A stretch of DNA of 64,000 nucleotides. Source: Streptomyces sp. NBC_00193. GTDB lineage: Bacteria; Actinomycetota; Actinomycetes; Streptomycetales; Streptomycetaceae. A program made the translations under genes and the position numbers. Positions 42,711 through 51,099 of this stretch are shown piece after piece. Below the pieces are notes generated by a model that saw only the letters and a program-made list of their open reading frames with translations, was not told the origin of the DNA and did not search any database. Location of the stretch: assembly GCF_026342735.1 (NCBI RefSeq), contig NZ_JAPEMM010000001.1, positions 3,534,001-3,598,000 of the forward strand, written 5' to 3'. Each line of letters begins with the position of its first letter. Position 1 is the stretch's first letter.

Positions 42711-43591
42711 GTGCTCGTAAGAGTCTGGAAGGACAGGTCGCCGTCGTCACGGGGGCCGCGCGCGGGGTCGGCGAGCTGCTCGCCCGCAAACTGTCCGCCC
42801 GCGGCGCGAAGGTGGCCCTCGTCGGCCTTGAGCCCGAGGCGCTCAAGGAGGTCTCCGGGCGGCTGCACACCGACAGCGACCACTGGTACGCCGACGTCAC
42901 CGACCACGAGGCCATGGCCCGGGTCGCGCAGGAGGTCAAGCAGCGCTTCGGCAAGGTGGACATAGTCGTCGCCAATGCCGGCGTCGCCTCCGGCGGGCCC
43001 TTCGCCGACTCCGACCCCGACGCCTGGCGCCGGGTCATCGAGGTCAACCTCATCGGAGGCGCCGTCACCGCCCGCGCGTTCCTGCCCGTACTGATGGAGA
43101 GCCGCGGCTACTTCCTGCAGATCGCCTCCCTCGCGGCGATCACCCCGGCGCCGATGATGACCGCCTACTGCGCCTCCAAGTCCGGGGTCGAGGCCTTCGC
43201 GCACTGCCTGCGCGCCGAGGTCGGCTACAAGGGGGTCAAGGTGGGCGTCGGCTACCTGTCCTGGACCGACACCGACATGGTGCGCGGCGCCGACCAGGAC
43301 GAGGTCATGCGCGAACTGCGCCAGCGGCTGCCGTGGCCGTCGAACCAGACGTACCCGCTGGGGCCGGCCGTCGACCGGATCGTGGCGGGCATCGAGCGGC
43401 GTTCCGCGCACGTCTACGCGCAGTGGTGGCTGCGCGGCATGCAGGGGGTCCGCGGGTACCTGCCCGGGATCATCTCGGCAGTCGGGCAGCGCGAGATGAA
43501 GCGGTTCGAGCCGCGACTGGCCAGTGTTTCCAAGGGGCTTGTGGGGGCCGGCGGGGCCGCGGACGAGCAGGAGCGCAGTCAGAGCCGCTGA
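42707..43591 (+). CDS. Short-chain dehydrogenase/reductase
   Basis: A 294-residue classical SDR: AVVTGAARGVGELLARKL (TGxxxGxG cofactor site), DIVVANAGVASGG (NAG), QIASLAAITPAPMMTAYCAS (Ser and the Tyr of YxxxK) and Lys next. The extended C-terminus (WPSNQTYPLGPAVDRIVAGI) resembles SDRs that travel with flavin monooxygenases. It probably oxidises the upstream alcohol or the hydrolysis product. GTG 42707 has AAAGGAG 8 bases upstream and overlaps the hydrolase stop. Confidence 0.93.
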   Translation: MSARKSLEGQVAVVTGAARGVGELLARKLSARGAKVALVGLEPEALKEVSGRLHTDSDHWYADVTDHEAMARVAQEVKQRFGKVDIVVANAGVASGGPFADSDPDAWRRVIEVNLIGGAVTARAFLPVLMESRGYFLQIASLAAITPAPMMTAYCASKSGVEAFAHCLRAEVGYKGVKVGVGYLSWTDTDMVRGADQDEVMRELRQRLPWPSNQTYPLGPAVDRIVAGIERRSAHVYAQWWLRGMQGVRGYLPGIISAVGQREMKRFEPRLASVSKGLVGAGGAADEQERSQSR

Positions 43592-43669
43592 CCGGAATGC
43601 GCGGAATGTCCACCTGGGCGAGACTGGTCGGGTTCCCCTTACCGAACACCGCTGCAGGAGTGAGGACAC

Positions 43670-43828
43670 ATGGGTATCAAGGACCAGTTCCAGGACAAGG
43701 CCAGGGAACTCGCGGAGCGGGCCAAGGCCTCCGGTAAGCAGGACGAGGTGTCCGAGCGCGCCTCGCAGGCCGCCGACCAGGCCAAGGACCGGGCCCGCGA
43801 CGCCTTCGACGAGAATTTCGACAAGTAG
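43670..43828 (+). CDS. Small CsbD-like or antitoxin-like stress protein
   Basis: The 52-residue acidic, highly charged protein MGIKDQFQDKARELAERAKA ... AADQAKDRARDAFDENFDK is an amphipathic-helix protein of the short CsbD/Rv0909-like type abundant in Streptomyces. GAGGA lies 5 bases before the ATG. A strong hairpin follows. Its role is unknown; stress induction is the usual finding for related proteins. Confidence 0.75.
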   Translation: MGIKDQFQDKARELAERAKASGKQDEVSERASQAADQAKDRARDAFDENFDK

Positions 43829-43856
43829 CGGTACCTGGCAACACGTAGCAATACGT

Positions 43857-43890
43857 AGGGGTGCGACCCGCCGTCCCGGGTCGCACCCCT
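43857..43890. terminator. Bidirectional terminator
   Basis: AGGGGTGCGACCC (43857-43869) pairs perfectly with 43878-43890 around an 8-base loop. It serves the small stress gene and the convergent tricorn gene. Confidence 0.85.
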
Positions 43891-43906
43891 CTTGCGTGCC
43901 CTGCGC

Positions 43907-46900
43907 TCAGCCCCGCGGCGGCAGCTTCGGCCGGCGCCGGTCCGGTACGTCCGTGTAGCCGGGCGGTACCGCGGCCGGGTCCTGTTCCAGCAGCTCCAGC
44001 GCCAGGTGCACGGCGTCGTCGAGCTGTGCGTGCCGCCCCTCCGCCCAGTCGAGCGGGGTGCGCAGGATCGGCAGGTCGGGCTCCACGCCGTGGTTCTCCA
44101 CGGACCAGCCGTACTCGGGGAACCAGGCCGCGTTCATCGGCACCGTGATCACCGTGCCGTCGCCGAGGGTGTGCCGGCCGGTCATGCCGACCACCCCGCC
44201 CCAGGTGCGCTGGCCGACGACCGGGCCGAGCCCCAGCAGCTTGAAGGCGGCCGTGATCATGTCCCCGTCGGAGGAGGTCGCCTCGTCGGCCAGGGCCACG
44301 ATCGGGCCCCGGGGCGCGTTGGAGGCGTAGGAGACGGGCTGCGCGTTGCGGGTCAGGTCCCAGCCGAGGATCGAGCGGGTCAGCTTCTCCACCACCAGCT
44401 CGCTGATGTGCCCGCCGGCGTTGCCGCGTACGTCCACGAGCAGGGCCGGCTTGGACATCTCGGCGCGCAGGTCGCGGTTGAACTGCGCCCAGCCCGAGCC
44501 GCCCATGTCGGGGATGTGCAGGTAGCCGCACTTCCCGCCGCTGACCTCCCGGACCACATCGCGGCGTTTGGCCACCCAGTCCTGGTAGCGCAGCGGCCGG
44601 TCGTCGATGAGGGGGACGACCGCGACCCGGCGCGCGCGGCCCTGTCCCTCGGCGGGTTCGAAGGTGAGCTCCACCGTGGTGCCGCCGGCCGCCGACAGCA
44701 GCGGGTAGGGCCCGGTGACCGGGTCCACCGGCCGGCCGTCCACGTGGGTGAGGACCGCGCCCTCGCGGATGCCGGTGCCCGCGAGCGGGGAGCGGGCCTT
44801 GGAGTCGGAGGACTCGCCGGGCAGGATCCGGCCGACGACCCAGGCCCCGTCGCGGGGGAAGAGGTTGGCGCCGAGCAGGCCGATGGCCCGCTGGTAGTGC
44901 GGAGGCCCTTCGTTGCGGCGGGCCGGGGACACGTACGCGTGCGAGGTGCCGAGCTCGCCGAGCACCTCGCGCATCAGGTCGGCGAACTCGTCCGGGGAGG
45001 CGACCCGTTCGACCAGGAAGCGGTACTGGCGCAGCACCCCGTCCCAGTCGATGCCGCACATCTTCGGCTCCCAGAAGTAGGCGCGGATCAGCCGCCCCGC
45101 TTCCTCGTAGGCCTGGCGCCACTCGGCTGCCGGGTCCACCTCGTGCAGGATGCGCCGCAGGTCCAGGTAGACGGTGGAGTCGCTGTCGCCCGACTCGGTC
45201 GCCGGGACGGCCCGCAGGTCGCCGTCCTCGTTGACCACGAGCCGGGTGCCGTCGCCGCTGACCGCGAACCAGTCCAGCCCGGAGGCCAGCTCCGTCTTGC
45301 GGGCCTTGGTGAGGTCGAAGTACTCCAGCGTCGGCTTGCCGCTGACGTCGGCCGGATTGGCGAAGGTCTCGCCGAGCGCGCCCGAGATCGGCCAGCGCAG
45401 CCACACCAGCCCGCCGCCGTGCACCGGGTACAGGGCCGAGTACTTGGAGGCCGACACCGGGAAGGGCGTCACCCGGCTCTCCAGCCCCTCGACCTCCACG
45501 GTGACCGCGCCGTCGCCGGACTCCGAGTCCCCCTCGACGGGGTCGAGTCCGCCCGCCGCCGGGCGCCCGTCGGGGGAGAAGGCGAAGGGGGAGGGGGTGG
45601 CCGAGGACAGTGGCACCAGGTATGGGCGGCAGCCCAGCGGGAAGGACAGGTCGCCGGTGTGGACGTCGTAGACGGGGTCGAACCCGCGCCAGGACAGGAA
45701 GGCGAGGTAGCGCCCGTCCCGGGTGAAGACGGGGTTCTCGTCCTCGAAGCGGCCGTTGGTGACGTCCACGATCGTGGGGGAGCCGGGTCCGGCGATCTTG
45801 GCCATCTTGATCTGGCGCAGCGAGCGGCCGATGCCCGGGTGCGACCAGGTCAGCCAGCAGCCGTCGGGGGAGAAGGCGAGGTCGGTGACGGGCCCGTTCT
45901 CGGACCGGATCAGCTCGCTGGCCTCCCCGTTGGACTCCTCGGTGGCGTCGATCAGCAGCAGCCGGCCGTCGTTGGAGGCGATCGCGAGCCGCTCCCCGTC
46001 CGGATCGGAGAGCAGCTCCAGTACGCGGCCCAGCGCGCCCGAGGCGAGCCGGCGCGGCTCGCGGTCGCCCGAGGCGCGGGGCAGGTAGGCGATCTCGATC
46101 GCGTCCTCGCCCTCCGCGTCGGTCACGTACGCCACCTGCCCGCCGCTGCCGAGCATCTCGGGCAGCCGGACCCGTACGCCCGGGGTGTCGGCGATGGTGC
46201 GGGCGGGCCCGTCGCGGTGCGTCAGCCAGTACAGGCTGCCGCGCACGACGACGGCGCTGGCCCGCCCGGTGGCGTCGACGGAGAGGGAGTCGACGTGGCT
46301 GGCGGCCGGGACCTGGTAGGTGCGGCGGCCGGCGCGGGGGCCGCCGAGGCGGACCTCCAGCTTGCGCGGGGAGGCGCCCTCGGCCAGCGACTCCACGATC
46401 CACAGGTCTCCGGCGCACTGGTAGACGATCCGGGAGCCGTCGCTGGAGGCGTGCCGGGCGTAGAACTCCTCGTGGTCGGTGTGCCGGCGCAGGTCGGTGC
46501 CGTCGGGCAGGCAGGAGTAGACGTTGCCGATGCCCTCGTGGTCGGAGAGGAAGGCGATCCGGCCGTCCACGAACATCGGCGAGTCGAGGTGGCCCTCGAT
46601 GCCCTCCAGCAGCCGCTCGCCGTGCAGCCACAGCCGGCCGGTGGCGCCGCCGCGGTAGCGCTTCCACGCGGCGGGCTCGTGCGGGGGCTTGCCGGTCAGC
46701 AGCAGGGTGCGCCGCTCGCCCGGCTCCTCCCCGTCGGGCGCCTCGTCGTGGACGGCGATGTCGGAGACGGGCCCCCAGGGGAGCCGGCCGCCGGGGCTGC
46801 CGTCGGTGGGGAGGGTGTACGCCCAGGCGAAGTAGGAGAAGGGCTGGCCGTGCGAGGAGACGGCCAGGATGTCGCTGCGGCCGTCCTTGTCGGGCGGGGT

Positions 46901-47203
46901 CCAGCCGCAGACCCGGGTGTCGGTGGCTCCCCAGTAGCTGAGGCGGCGCGCCGGGCCGCCCGAGACGGGGGCGAGGTGGATCTCGGGGTCGAGGCTGCGC
47001 CAGGTGGTGAAGGCGATGTGCTTGCCGTCGGGGGAGAACCGGGGGTGGCCCACCCGGGTCCGGTCGACGGTGATCCGCCAGGCCCGGCCCGCGGGCTCTC
47101 CGGGAGGAACCAGGGGCGCCACCCAGAGGTCGTCCTCGGTGGCGAAGCACAGCAGATCGTCGTGGAGATGGGGGAACCGGAGGTACGCCGCGTCGTGACT
47201 CAC
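43907..47203 (-). CDS. Tricorn-type S41 protease
   Basis: A 1098-residue protein. The N-terminal half carries beta-propeller repeats (TRVGHPRFSPDGKHIAFTTW; VTDLAFSPDGCWLTWSHPGI). Next comes a helical C1 domain (AYEEAGRLIRAYFWEPKMCG IDWD region), then a PDZ domain near 765-850 and the S41 peptidase core: VDVRGNAGGHISELVVEKLT and VALADEATSSDGDMITAAF. Ser977/Ser978 of TSSDGD hold the nucleophile. Tricorn cleaves oligopeptides released by the proteasome. It is an isolated leftward gene, with its promoter next to that of the divergent tetR gene. Confidence 0.93.
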   Translation of the reverse strand: MSHDAAYLRFPHLHDDLLCFATEDDLWVAPLVPPGEPAGRAWRITVDRTRVGHPRFSPDGKHIAFTTWRSLDPEIHLAPVSGGPARRLSYWGATDTRVCGWTPPDKDGRSDILAVSSHGQPFSYFAWAYTLPTDGSPGGRLPWGPVSDIAVHDEAPDGEEPGERRTLLLTGKPPHEPAAWKRYRGGATGRLWLHGERLLEGIEGHLDSPMFVDGRIAFLSDHEGIGNVYSCLPDGTDLRRHTDHEEFYARHASSDGSRIVYQCAGDLWIVESLAEGASPRKLEVRLGGPRAGRRTYQVPAASHVDSLSVDATGRASAVVVRGSLYWLTHRDGPARTIADTPGVRVRLPEMLGSGGQVAYVTDAEGEDAIEIAYLPRASGDREPRRLASGALGRVLELLSDPDGERLAIASNDGRLLLIDATEESNGEASELIRSENGPVTDLAFSPDGCWLTWSHPGIGRSLRQIKMAKIAGPGSPTIVDVTNGRFEDENPVFTRDGRYLAFLSWRGFDPVYDVHTGDLSFPLGCRPYLVPLSSATPSPFAFSPDGRPAAGGLDPVEGDSESGDGAVTVEVEGLESRVTPFPVSASKYSALYPVHGGGLVWLRWPISGALGETFANPADVSGKPTLEYFDLTKARKTELASGLDWFAVSGDGTRLVVNEDGDLRAVPATESGDSDSTVYLDLRRILHEVDPAAEWRQAYEEAGRLIRAYFWEPKMCGIDWDGVLRQYRFLVERVASPDEFADLMREVLGELGTSHAYVSPARRNEGPPHYQRAIGLLGANLFPRDGAWVVGRILPGESSDSKARSPLAGTGIREGAVLTHVDGRPVDPVTGPYPLLSAAGGTTVELTFEPAEGQGRARRVAVVPLIDDRPLRYQDWVAKRRDVVREVSGGKCGYLHIPDMGGSGWAQFNRDLRAEMSKPALLVDVRGNAGGHISELVVEKLTRSILGWDLTRNAQPVSYASNAPRGPIVALADEATSSDGDMITAAFKLLGLGPVVGQRTWGGVVGMTGRHTLGDGTVITVPMNAAWFPEYGWSVENHGVEPDLPILRTPLDWAEGRHAQLDDAVHLALELLEQDPAAVPPGYTDVPDRRRPKLPPRG

Positions 47204-47314
47204 CCCCCAATGCTTTCCGCGCGGAGGGGGGCTGGCAACTCGTACAGGTGATCCATGCGGCTTCCCGCGGGGGATGCGGGAGGCCTCGGGTACGTGACCG
47301 ACACCACGTCCCTA

Positions 47315-47380
47315 GCGAAACGGAACGGTTTCGTTTCGCTTGGCGCCGGGGTATGGTCGATCCGTACGAAACGGTTTCGT
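47315..47380 (+). promoter_or_regulatory. Operator sites upstream of tetR
   Basis: Two inverted repeats built from GAAAC/GTTTC half-sites stand before the TetR-family gene. Site one: GCGAAACG (47315-47322) and CGTTTCGC (47332-47339). Site two: ACGAAACGGTTTCGT (47366-47380), a perfect palindrome. Both fit autoregulation by the TetR protein and control of the MMPL exporter downstream. Confidence 0.7.
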
Positions 47381-47412
47381 TCGGTTGGGCAAGGTCGGGA
47401 GGAGATGCCGAG

Positions 47413-48003
47413 ATGGTCGAAGAGGTCATGTCGCGTCGCAGCCGGATCACCCCCGAACGGGAAGCCGAACTGCACGGTGCGGTCCTCGACCTCCTCCGCG
47501 AGGTCGGCTACGAGGCGCTGACCATGGACGCGGTCGCCGCCCGTACGAAGTCCAGCAAGGCCACCCTCTACCGCCAGTGGGGGAGCAAGCCCGAGCTGGT
47601 CGCGAAGGCCCTGCGCTGCACCCAGCCGGTCTCCCTGCGGGAGATCGACACGGGCAGCATCCGCGGGGACTTCGGGGTCATGATCGAGAACTCCGACGAT
47701 GCCCAGATGGCGAAGGACACCGCGCTGATGCGGGGCCTGACCCACGCGGTGCACGAGAGCCCCGAGCTCCACAAGGCGCTGCGGGACCTGCTGGTCGATC
47801 CGGAGATCAACGGTCTGCAGGAGATGCTGCAGAGAGCGGTCGACCGGGGCGAGATCGCCCCGGACTGTCCGGCCCTGGCCTTCGTTCCGCACATGCTCAT
47901 CGGGGCGTTCATCGCCCTTCCGCTCATCGAGGACCGGTCCGTCGACCGGGCGTTCCTCGGTGACTTCATCGACGCCGTGGTCTTCCCCGCCCTCGGCGTC
48001 TGA
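47413..48003 (+). CDS. TetR/AcrR-family regulator
   Basis: A 196-residue repressor with the N-terminal helix-turn-helix LREVGYEALTMDAVAARTKS followed by SKATLYRQWGSKPELVAKAL. The C-terminal part (LLVDPEINGLQEMLQRAVDR; PHMLIGAFIALPLIEDRSV) is of the AcrR_C group that sits beside exporters. ATG 47413 is chosen for GGAG 8 bases upstream; a longer frame runs through the operator region. It is 158 bases upstream of mmpL and likely its repressor. Confidence 0.92.
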   Translation: MVEEVMSRRSRITPEREAELHGAVLDLLREVGYEALTMDAVAARTKSSKATLYRQWGSKPELVAKALRCTQPVSLREIDTGSIRGDFGVMIENSDDAQMAKDTALMRGLTHAVHESPELHKALRDLLVDPEINGLQEMLQRAVDRGEIAPDCPALAFVPHMLIGAFIALPLIEDRSVDRAFLGDFIDAVVFPALGV

Positions 48004-48161
48004 TCCTGCCCGGCTTCACCAGCCCGGCTGCTCACCCGGCAGCCGCCCGCCCGCGCTGTCCCCGCGCTCGATTCCTGCCTGCCCTGACACGCCGCTCTCG
48101 TCGTCGGAACGGCATTCCATGCCCTGATCCATCCCACGACCCGAACGGGAGAACCACCGAC

Positions 48162-50369
48162 GTGGCCACCTTCCTCTACCGACTCGGCAGGGGCGCCTTC
48201 CGGCGCCGCCGATTCGTCGCCCTCGTCTGGGTGGCGCTGCTGTTCGTCGCCGGCTTCGGCGCGGCATCGGCGTCCGCACCCACCTCAGGCTCGTTCTCCA
48301 TACCCGGCACGGAGGCCCAGAGGGCCTTCGACCTGCTGGACCAGCGCTTCCCGGGGATGGCCGCCGACGGCGCCACCGCCCGCATCGTGATCAAGGCCCC
48401 GGCCGGCGAGAAGGTCGACTCCGAGGCCGTCAAGCCTCAGGTCGAGAAGATCGTCGGCGAGCTGAAGGACGGTCCGGGCAAGGACCAGATCTCCTCGGTC
48501 ACCAGCCCGTACGAGGCCCAGGCCGTCAGCCAGGACGGTTCCACCGCGTACATCAGCGTCAAGTACAAGGTCAGCGGCATGGAGCTGACGGACGCCACCC
48601 GCGAGGCCCTCACGGAGTCCGCCACGGCCGCCAAGGCCGACGGCCTGAACGTCCAGATCGGCGGCGACGCCCTGCAGGCCGCCCCCGAGACGGGCTCCGG
48701 CGAGATCATCGGCATCATGATCGCCGCGATCGTCCTCGTCATCACCTTCGGCTCGCTCATCGCCGCGGGCCTGCCGCTGCTGACCGCGCTCATCGGCGTG
48801 GGCATCGGCATCTCGTCCATCACCGCGCTCGCCAACGTGCTGGACCTCGGCTCCACCACCTCCACCCTCGCGATGATGATCGGCCTCGCCGTCGGCATCG
48901 ACTACGCCCTCTTCATCGTCTCCCGCTACCGTGCGGAGCTCGCCGAGGGCCGCGAGCGCGACGAGGCCGCGGGCCGGGCCGTCGGAACCGCCGGTTCCGC
49001 CGTCGTCTTCGCCGGACTGACCGTGGTCATCGCCCTCGTGGGCCTGGCCGTCGTCAACATCCCGATGCTCAGCAAGATGGGCTTCGCCGCCGCCGGCACC
49101 GTGGTCATCGCCGTCTTCGTCGCCCTGACGCTGGTCCCGGCCATGCTCGGGTTCGCCGGCAAGAAGGTGCTGCCCGCCGGTACCAAGAGCAAGCTGTTCG
49201 GCAAGGGCAAGGCTGCCGCCGAAGGCGCGGAGGCCAAGCCCAACGGCGGCACCCGCTGGGCCCGCTTCATCCTGCGCCGCCCCGTCATGGTGCTGCTCGC
49301 CGGCGTGATCGGCCTCGGCATCGTCGCCATCCCGGCCAGCAAGCTGGAGATGGGCCTGCCGGACGACGGCGCCCAGCCGGTGTCCACCACCCAGCGCCAG
49401 GCGTACGACCTGCTCTCCGAGGGCTTCGGCCCCGGCTTCAACGGCCCGCTGATGGTCGTCGTCGACGGGGACAAGGCGCTCGCCGACGCGACGGTCGAGC
49501 GGATCAAGGGCCTGGACGGCGTGGCCGCGGTCATGCCGGCCACCCAGAACGAGGCCAAGGACGCCGCCGTCATCACGGTGGTCCCGAAGGACCGGCCGTC
49601 CTCCGTGCAGACCGAGGACCTGGTCCACGAGATCCGCGAGGGCAGCGACAGCGGCAAGGTGTTCGTCACCGGCGCGACCGCGATGAACATCGACTTCTCG
49701 CAGAAGATGAACGACGCGCTGCTGCCCTACCTGGCGCTCGTCGTCGGCCTCGCCTTCCTGCTGCTGATGCTCGTCTTCCGCTCGATCCTCGTCCCGCTCA
49801 AGGCGGCGCTCGGCTTCCTGCTCTCGGTGGTCGCCGCCCTCGGCGCCGTCGTGGCGGTCTTCCAGTGGGGCTGGCTCGGCTCGCTCTTCGGGGTGGAGCA
49901 GACCGGTCCGATCATGTCGATGATGCCGATCTTCATGGTCGGCGTGGTCTTCGGTCTGGCCATGGACTACGAGGTCTTCCTGGTCACCCGCATGCGCGAG
50001 GCGTACGTCCACGGGGAGCGGCCGGGCCAGGCCGTCGTCACCGGGTTCCAGTACAGCGCCCGGGTGGTCGTGGCCGCGGCCGTCATCATGATCGCGGTGT
50101 TCTCCGGCTTCATGGGCGCCAGCGACCAGATGGTCAAGATGATCGGCTTCGCCCTGGCGATCGCCGTCTTCTTCGACGCCTTCATCGTCCGCATGACCAT
50201 CGTTCCGGCCGTCCTCGCACTGCTCGGCCACAAGGCCTGGTGGCTGCCGAAGTGGCTCGACCGGATCCTGCCGAACGTGGACGTGGAGGGCGAGAGCCTG
50301 CGCAAGCACCTCGGCGACTCCTCGGACGGCGCCGGTCCCGACAAGGACCGCGAGCTGGCGAACGTCTGA
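48162..50369 (+). CDS. MMPL-family RND transporter
   Basis: A 735-residue membrane protein with the duplicated MMPL layout. TM1 is FVALVWVALLFVAGFGAASA, followed by an outside domain (GTEAQRAFDLLDQRFPG). A block of five helices has GLAVGIDYALFIVSRYRAEL. A second outside domain (STTQRQAYDLLSEGFGPGFN) precedes a second helix block with FGLAMDYEVFLVTRMREAYV. The GxxxDY(A/E)LF motifs hold the proton-relay residues. It probably exports a lipid or drug. The GTG start follows GGGAGAACC. A strong terminator follows at 50404. Confidence 0.93.
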   Translation: MATFLYRLGRGAFRRRRFVALVWVALLFVAGFGAASASAPTSGSFSIPGTEAQRAFDLLDQRFPGMAADGATARIVIKAPAGEKVDSEAVKPQVEKIVGELKDGPGKDQISSVTSPYEAQAVSQDGSTAYISVKYKVSGMELTDATREALTESATAAKADGLNVQIGGDALQAAPETGSGEIIGIMIAAIVLVITFGSLIAAGLPLLTALIGVGIGISSITALANVLDLGSTTSTLAMMIGLAVGIDYALFIVSRYRAELAEGRERDEAAGRAVGTAGSAVVFAGLTVVIALVGLAVVNIPMLSKMGFAAAGTVVIAVFVALTLVPAMLGFAGKKVLPAGTKSKLFGKGKAAAEGAEAKPNGGTRWARFILRRPVMVLLAGVIGLGIVAIPASKLEMGLPDDGAQPVSTTQRQAYDLLSEGFGPGFNGPLMVVVDGDKALADATVERIKGLDGVAAVMPATQNEAKDAAVITVVPKDRPSSVQTEDLVHEIREGSDSGKVFVTGATAMNIDFSQKMNDALLPYLALVVGLAFLLLMLVFRSILVPLKAALGFLLSVVAALGAVVAVFQWGWLGSLFGVEQTGPIMSMMPIFMVGVVFGLAMDYEVFLVTRMREAYVHGERPGQAVVTGFQYSARVVVAAAVIMIAVFSGFMGASDQMVKMIGFALAIAVFFDAFIVRMTIVPAVLALLGHKAWWLPKWLDRILPNVDVEGESLRKHLGDSSDGAGPDKDRELANV

Positions 50370-50403
50370 CCCTCGGGTCGGTGACAGGCACCGGGTAGTA
50401 CGC

Positions 50404-50439
50404 AGAACGGCCCCGCACCGGGAGGTGCGGGGCCGTTCT
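50404..50439. terminator. Terminator between mmpL and ssgE
   Basis: AGAACGGCCCCGCACC (50404-50419) and its exact complement (50424-50439) form a 16-base stem with a 4-base loop between the convergent genes. Confidence 0.88.
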
Positions 50440-50466
50440 CGTGGGATCGGGCGGGTCCGGCTGGGC

Positions 50467-50904
50467 CTAACGGGTGGCCGCGGGCGCGGGCGCGTACGTA
50501 CGGCGCAGGAAGCGGCGCAGGGCGGCGATGTCGAACTGGACCACCGCGACGCCCTCCGGGGAGTGGAACTCGACGACCGCCTGGACGCGCCCGCAGGGCC
50601 AGACGCGTACGTCTCCGGTCCCGGTCGGGGCCTGGAGGCCGGCTTCCAGGAGGGCGCGGGGGAAGACCCACTCGTTGTCGGTGCCCTCGGGGGAGAGGTC
50701 GGCGGGGAAGACGATCCGTACGGCCAGCGGCTCGTCGGGGACGAAGCGCAGGGCGACCGGGATGGCCCGGTAGAGGGGATCGTCGGTGATCACTCGGGCG
50801 CGCACGCGCTCCTCGATGAAAGGGGCCTCGACGAGGGGGGCCGTGGCGGTCGCGGCCCGGGTGGCGGTGGCACCTGCGGATGGATTCTCGGCGGCGGCTG
50901 ACAT
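50467..50904 (-). CDS. ssgE: SsgA-like sporulation/cell-division protein, probably SsgE
   Basis: The 145-residue protein has the SALP core: PFIEERVRARVITDDPLYRA, IPVALRFVPDEPLAVRIVFP, EWVFPRALLEAGLQAPTG, GDVRVWPCGR and FHSPEGVAVVQFDIAALRRFLRRTY (in part). SALPs control septum placement, peptidoglycan and spore release in Streptomyces. The location near the PBP, pmt and mmpL genes matches the conserved position of ssgE; the specific paralogue is an inference. ATG 50904 is chosen for GAGGAG 8 bases upstream; the frame runs further back without domain content. Confidence 0.85.
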   Translation of the reverse strand: MSAAAENPSAGATATRAATATAPLVEAPFIEERVRARVITDDPLYRAIPVALRFVPDEPLAVRIVFPADLSPEGTDNEWVFPRALLEAGLQAPTGTGDVRVWPCGRVQAVVEFHSPEGVAVVQFDIAALRRFLRRTYAPAPAATR

Positions 50905-51000
50905 CGACAAGACTCCTCGAATCGGAACATTTGCGTCCGTATTGCCCCCAGCCTCGCACATTCCCACGAATCCGCACGGGGCTATTTGTGGCGCCACCGC

Positions 51001-51021
51001 TCTTGCCAACCATTCGCAAGA
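51001..51021. promoter_or_regulatory. Nur-like nickel-responsive operator upstream of the ECF transporter
   Basis: TCTTGC (51001-51006) and GCAAGA (51016-51021) are perfect complements with a 9-base spacer, so TTGC-N9-GCAA fits the core of the Streptomyces Nur box (TTGCaa-N5-ttGCAA). It is 80-100 bases before cbiM and could also affect ssgE. Confidence 0.5.
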
Positions 51022-51099
51022 AGGCCCTATTCTTGAACGGTTAAAGACTTTGTCAGTTCAACGGACCGCTCGCCGGACCGCAGGAAGCGGAGCAGAACC

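Noticed and set aside
43677..47450. A leftward frame of over 1200 codons overlapping the tricorn gene
   Set aside because: The tricorn protease is in a different frame with clear domains and catalytic residues; the longer frame is compositionally an Arg/Pro-rich shadow.
51005..51099. Cobalamin riboswitch upstream of cbiM
   Set aside because: The leader is under 100 bases and lacks the conserved B12-box; the Nur-like palindrome is the only clear signal.
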